Positions 60,001-64,000 of a stretch of DNA of 64,000 bases are shown piece after piece. The notes below the pieces were generated by a model. The model was not told where the DNA came from and did no database searches. It saw nothing but the letters and a program-made list of their open reading frames with translations. How positions within the stretch are numbered: the first letter of the stretch is position 1; each line of letters starts with the position of its first letter. This DNA comes from Zancudomyces culisetae (taxonomy: Eukaryota > Kickxellomycota > Harpellomycetes > Harpellales > Legeriomycetaceae), in assembly GCA_001969505.1 (NCBI GenBank), contig LSSK01000277.1, forward strand, positions 1 through 64,000. The letters run 5' to 3'. The translations under genes were made by a program, and so were the position numbers.

Positions 60001-61382
60001 AGGAGATTCTGTTTTACGTGGCGTCAAGAGGACATCATGCAGATATAGGAGGAATAGCACCAGGCAGTATGCCACCAAACTCCAAACACCTCTACGAAGA
60101 AGGTGCAGCCATTTTGAGTTTCAAAATTGTTAACAATGGTGTGTTTTGTCAGGATGAATTGGATAAACTACTTGTAGAAATTCCAGCGCAGTATGAAGGA
60201 TGTGAGGGATCAAGAAGAGTAAGTGATGTATTGTCTGATCTGAAGGCACAAATTGCGGCCAACCAGCGCGGTATATCATTGGTGAACAAGCTTATTGACG
60301 AGTACTCCATCAAAACAGTGCAATACTATATGGACAAGATTCAGCTCACAGCAGAATTGGCTGTCAGAAACCTTTTGTCAAGTGTATACCACACACAATC
60401 ACAAGGTGGCGAGCTTTTGGCGGAAGATTATATGGATGATGGATCAAAGATTTGTTTGTCTGTCAAAATCAACAAGGAAGATAACTACTCTGCTGTCTTT
60501 GATTTCTCAAATTCCTCAAACCAAGTTTACGGAAATACAAATGCTCCCGTAGCTGTCACTCACTCAGCCATTCTGTATGCTCTGCGAAGTATGATTCCAT
60601 CTGACTTGCCCTTGAATCAGGGTTGTTTGGTCCCTATCACTACTGTAATTCCATCTCACTCCATTCTGAACCCTGGTCTTACAGCCGCCGTTGTAGGAGG
60701 AAATGTTTTGACTTCCCAGCGTGTAGTTGATGTTATATTCAAGTGCTTCAAGGCTTGTGCCGCCAGTCAGGGATGCATGAACAACTTCACTTTTGGTGCA
60801 TCGCCAACAACAGTCGCAAGTGGCGATGAGGGAAAGGCGCTGAAGGGTTGGGGGTACTACGAAACTATCGCTGGTGGCCATGGTGCTGGTCCCACCTGGG
60901 ACGGTGAGAGTGGTGTCCACACTCACATGACCAACACCCGGATAACTGATCCTGAAATTCTGGAGAGACGTTATCCCGTCATACTGCGCACATTCTCCAT
61001 TCGCGAAAACTCTGGAGGCCGCGGTCAACATCCTGGTGGAAACGGTGTTATCCGTGATCTCGAGTTCCTGTCTCCACTCCAAGTCTCTTTGCTTACCGAA
61101 CGACGTGTGTTTAGCCCATATGGTCTAGAGGGAGGAGAAGGCGGCCAACCTGGTCAAAATCTGTGGCTCTCAAAGGCCGAGAATACTGACTCTGATTCTG
61201 GTTCTGATTCTCAGCCCTCAGATGCCAACTCACAGTACCTCTATTCCGAATACTCTGATGCCAATGAATACGCTGGATACTTGACCTGGTATTTGGGGTC
61301 TAAAGCCTCAGTATTCGTCAAGCCAGGCGACCGTATTGTTATCAAAACACCAGGTGCTGGTGGTTGGGGTACTCCTCTCTGA
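57069..61382 (+). CDS. OXP1: 5-oxoprolinase (ATP-hydrolysing), glutathione cycle
   Basis: Two exons, 57069-57354 and 57532-61382, give 1378 residues, a little longer than yeast Oxp1 (1286). It hydrolyses 5-oxoproline to glutamate with ATP in the cytosol. The hydantoinase A N-terminal domain starts with the phosphate-binding [12 protein letters not shown] (21-32); the intron falls before [18 protein letters not shown]. Hydantoinase A has [15 protein letters not shown] and [20 protein letters not shown]. The hydantoinase B half starts near [20 protein letters not shown] and contains [20 protein letters not shown] and [16 protein letters not shown]; it ends [10 protein letters not shown] Ser-Asp repeat ([12 protein letters not shown]) is inserted near 1310-1325. 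The start at 57069 is the first ATG in frame after an in-frame TTG. Confidence 0.97.
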
Positions 61383-61507
61383 AGCAGTTAGCTCTTTTTT
61401 TTTTCCTTTACTTTTTCTTTTTTAGTTAATAAATGTGTCATTTTTTCTTTATTTACCAATAAAATGGTGATTAAATGAATAAGAAGAAAAGCAATGTGTG
61501 ATAATAT

Positions 61508-62262
61508 TTATTTTTTCAAGTATTGCCATTGATCTGGAAGTGGTTCTTCTGCCAACTTTTCCCAAACTTTCCATTCTGCAACTTTATTTAGCAGGCTCAA
61601 TTCCTCTTTGGCAGCAATTATCAATTCTTCAATCTGTCCATTTCCGATCTTTTCTTCTATGCTTGCCACGTCTTCATTTGCCTTGACAATTTCCAAGTTA
61701 TGTTTGGTGATTGATTCTACAGATTGCCTATAAACTGCGTGAGTTGGAATCTTTTCTTTTAGTTCGCTCAAGATTGATTCATAAAGTTTAATTAGCTCGG
61801 GCTTTGGGTTTGCATTTACTGGAATTCCATGCAATCCTGTAGTTTTCTATTTGTTAATTATATTGGTATTATAATTAGTACACTTATCTCAAGAGTTCTG
61901 TTTTTATACTATCGTATTATAGGGAACTCAATAGTTTATGTTTAAATCGATAAGAGAATTCGTATTTTATGCGAATTTTCTTTAGGCGAGTAAAGTTATC
62001 AAATAAACACATTCAAAGTGCAACAATGCAAGTAGCAAGATAAAGCATGTCAAGAATTTGATATTTTTCCAGTTTTGAATCTTCTTCGCAAAAGATGGCA
62101 TTTAATCTGCCGCAAAACTTTTAATCCTGTTCAATTCCAGATACTTTTGCTCTGATTGTAGCACAAAAAAAAGTGAGAAACCGCCATTGAAATTTAGCAA
62201 TAATAATTGATAGACATACTTACTTTGACAACAGCTTGTAGTATAGTTCGACAGGCCCTCAT
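61508..62262 (-). CDS. NDUFA5: Mitochondrial complex I subunit NDUFA5
   Basis: Two exons, 62262-62224 and 61846-61508, give 125 residues (human is 116). The first exon encodes MRACRTILQAVVK and the second starts KTTGLHGIPVNANPKPELIK, matching the KTTGL..V...P start of NDUFA5. Later blocks YRQSVESITKHNLEIVKANEDV, GQIEELIIAAKEELSL, EWKVWEKLAEEPLPDQW also match. It is an accessory matrix-arm subunit of NADH:ubiquinone oxidoreductase. Its presence shows the organism retains complex I. The gene is convergent with OXP1, 125 bases apart. An ATG at 61834 would lose the conserved KTTGL start. Confidence 0.95.
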
Positions 62263-64000
62263 TGTTCAATCGACGATTACTGTTATATGTATTTGTTTGT
62301 ATATTTGTCTCTAACACCTATTTCAGTATAAAAATTAAAATACATTGTTTTTGATAAAAAAAATTTCTAATTCAACTATCAGCCAGAAAAAAAAATGTCT
62401 GAGCAGAAAAGATATTTGATTCGTCCATCAAAACCCAGCCTATAAACCAACATCCATTTTCAAGAATATCACTTGAATTTGCCCCCAGTATTAACCAATA
62501 GTATAGGTGAAATAGCTTTTGAAAGTTCTAGTTGTTCACAACCATAAACAAGTTTTGACAAGAATAATAGATAGCGAGGTCATGAACAACCATGTGTTTT
62601 TTTTTCTGTGTATGCTACTTTTAGTCCAGGCATAATCATTGTAAACGTAGTTAATACAAAGAAAAGTACATGTGTTGCAATGGAGCCGGACTATTTGACG
62701 ATTATAGGAAACCATAGGTTTGCATAGAATAAGCGTAAGCCGTATAGGTTGAGCGACATTTTTGTAGTCTTTGTGATATCCAGCACAATATTGCTCGTCT
62801 TTATGGGTGTGACACTGTTATCCCTAAACAGATTGGACCTGGTCGCTAACCAAAATATAAAAAAGCAAAGTGGAAGCAGGAATAACCTTGTCGGCAATGC
62901 TATATTCTATACCGAGTCATAACCAAATGCTTCATAACAGCACTAAAACATCAATTAAATGTTTTATATCTGAAGATGAAGAAGTACCAGTCGTTATTGA
63001 TACACAAACAAGTAAATTCTTATTCCCACTCAACCAAAGTTCACATCTAACTATTTGTGTTACCAGCAAGAAGAATTATATAGTTCCAGGATAAAGTCCG
63101 GAATTCACTAGAAAAATATGTCAATACCCGAAGGTTTCAATATCTCTGTGAATAGGTTGATAGAGTTGGTTTTGAAAAGGGGTGTGGGTATGCTGAATAG
63201 AGGGCTTTTGACCAGAGATTTGTGGCTGTGCGTTTTATTAACTAGCTTCTCATCATATCGAAAATAGATGGTTGAAACCAGTGATGGGAATTAAAAAAAC
63301 AAAGCTTATGAAAAAACCATTTAGCCCAATCGGTCTATTGAAAGGATCAAGAGGAAAGAAAAGCCAAAGGTAAAACAAAGCTAATTAGACCTTTAATTAC
63401 AAAATAACAGAATGATAGTTCAAAGTGTGCACTATTGGCTATGGTCAGACAATTACAATATTATCAAGTAAAATATGTGGACAGGATCAACTCCAGATCT
63501 CCTGGTTATGTAAGGTGCTTTTTGTTTTTATTTTTTTTTTAGTGAAAGGGTTAAAGTGGTATTGAGATGGTTTGAAATTTGAAGCAGTCATACGATCTAA
63601 ATTCATTAAAAAAAGGGGGAAAGCAAGAGGGTGTAATAATTCTGATTTAAAGTTATTTTTGGTGTACAAAATTCAACATCTGATCCCAACCAAAAAAAAA
63701 ATGGTTTCATATATATGATATCAGCATTTTACATCAGGATTGGGCTTATTTCACTATTTTCTTTTTTCTTTATTTTCTTTTACAGTACCTTTTTAATTGC
63801 AAAATTAGTTCTGAAAGCTTAAGCCATTCAATTATCCCCTGAATTTCTTTTCACAACAAAAAAAAAAGCTAGTTTTGATAAAAATCGATTTTATGGTCAA
63901 TTCTCGGATATAAATAATCTCAAAATAACCTGTTCGTATCTACTCCTGCTAAAATTCGATATATTATTATTTCTTACCAAAAGCAAAACCATAATTATTC
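62263..64000. other. Right-end spacer with possible coding relic
   Basis: 1.74 kb to the window edge. Between about 62640 and 63267 the plus strand yields adjoining protein-like frames: a TAG-interrupted frame with a hydrophobic segment (SDIFVVFVISSTILLVFMGV), then a second frame (about 62870-63094), and a 49-codon ORF at 63118-63267. They cannot be joined by plausible introns. The remaining sequence is AT-rich without features. Confidence 0.4.

Noticed and set aside
1-64000. CRISPR arrays, bacterial operons, phage or plasmid genes
   Set aside because: Spliced nuclear genes throughout; the only tandem repeat seen is the 12-bp array at 27501-27584, which has no spacers.

Overview
The window is AT-rich nuclear DNA from a fungus. 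Most genes carry short introns of roughly 60-270 nt with GTAAGT- or GTATGT-like donors and AATAG/TTTAG acceptors. Gene content includes a PacC/Rim101 pH regulator, a septin-type GTPase, a CaMKK/Sak1-type kinase, respiratory complex I and a LINE remnant. Complex I excludes budding yeasts of the Saccharomyces clade. Low GC, retained ancestral genes and a LINE C-terminal zinc-knuckle relic together suggest an early-diverging (zoopagomycete/Kickxellomycotina-like, perhaps Harpellales) fungus; that lineage is inference, not proven here.

Layout. 0-6.3 kb: a broken LINE tail and a 1766-residue LIM-domain protein (-). 6.3-10.2 kb: a long gene-poor spacer. 10.2-18.6 kb: APC/C subunit Cdc23/APC8 (+), a GNL1-type permuted GTPase (-), TFIIF alpha (+) and mitochondrial uL22 (-). 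19.1-25.2 kb: Rab5 (-), a CaMKK-like kinase (+) and a small secreted protein (-). A 666-base assembly gap lies at 25.9-26.6 kb, followed by a gene-poor tract that contains a probable decayed membrane-protein gene. 29.8-36.3 kb: a tail-anchored membrane protein (-), the SNARE Bet1 (+), Paf1 (-) and an OCIA-like small protein (+). 37.7-45.4 kb: NOT3/NOT5 (+) and Rim101/PacC (+). 48.1-54.2 kb: an Rtc5/MEAK7 TLDc protein (+), a divergent septin (-) and an orphan cysteine-rich protein (-). 57-62.3 kb: 5-oxoprolinase (+) and complex I NDUFA5 (-). The rest is spacer.

The genes are mostly housekeeping and form no operon or pathway cluster. Themes are Pol II transcription and mRNA turnover (TFIIF alpha, Paf1, NOT3), endomembrane traffic and vacuole (Rab5, Bet1, Rtc5), mitochondria (uL22m, NDUFA5) and signalling (CaMKK, Rim101). 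I rebuilt the spliced gene models by hand from splice signals, reading frame and family similarity; phases close exactly in every model except the 5' end of TFIIF alpha. I see no convincing new multi-gene system. The most notable points are a 14-nt microexon, a GC-AG intron, in-frame alternative acceptors in Rim101, lineage-specific insertions in Rab5 and the septin, an orphan 16-cysteine protein and several decayed coding relics in spacers.
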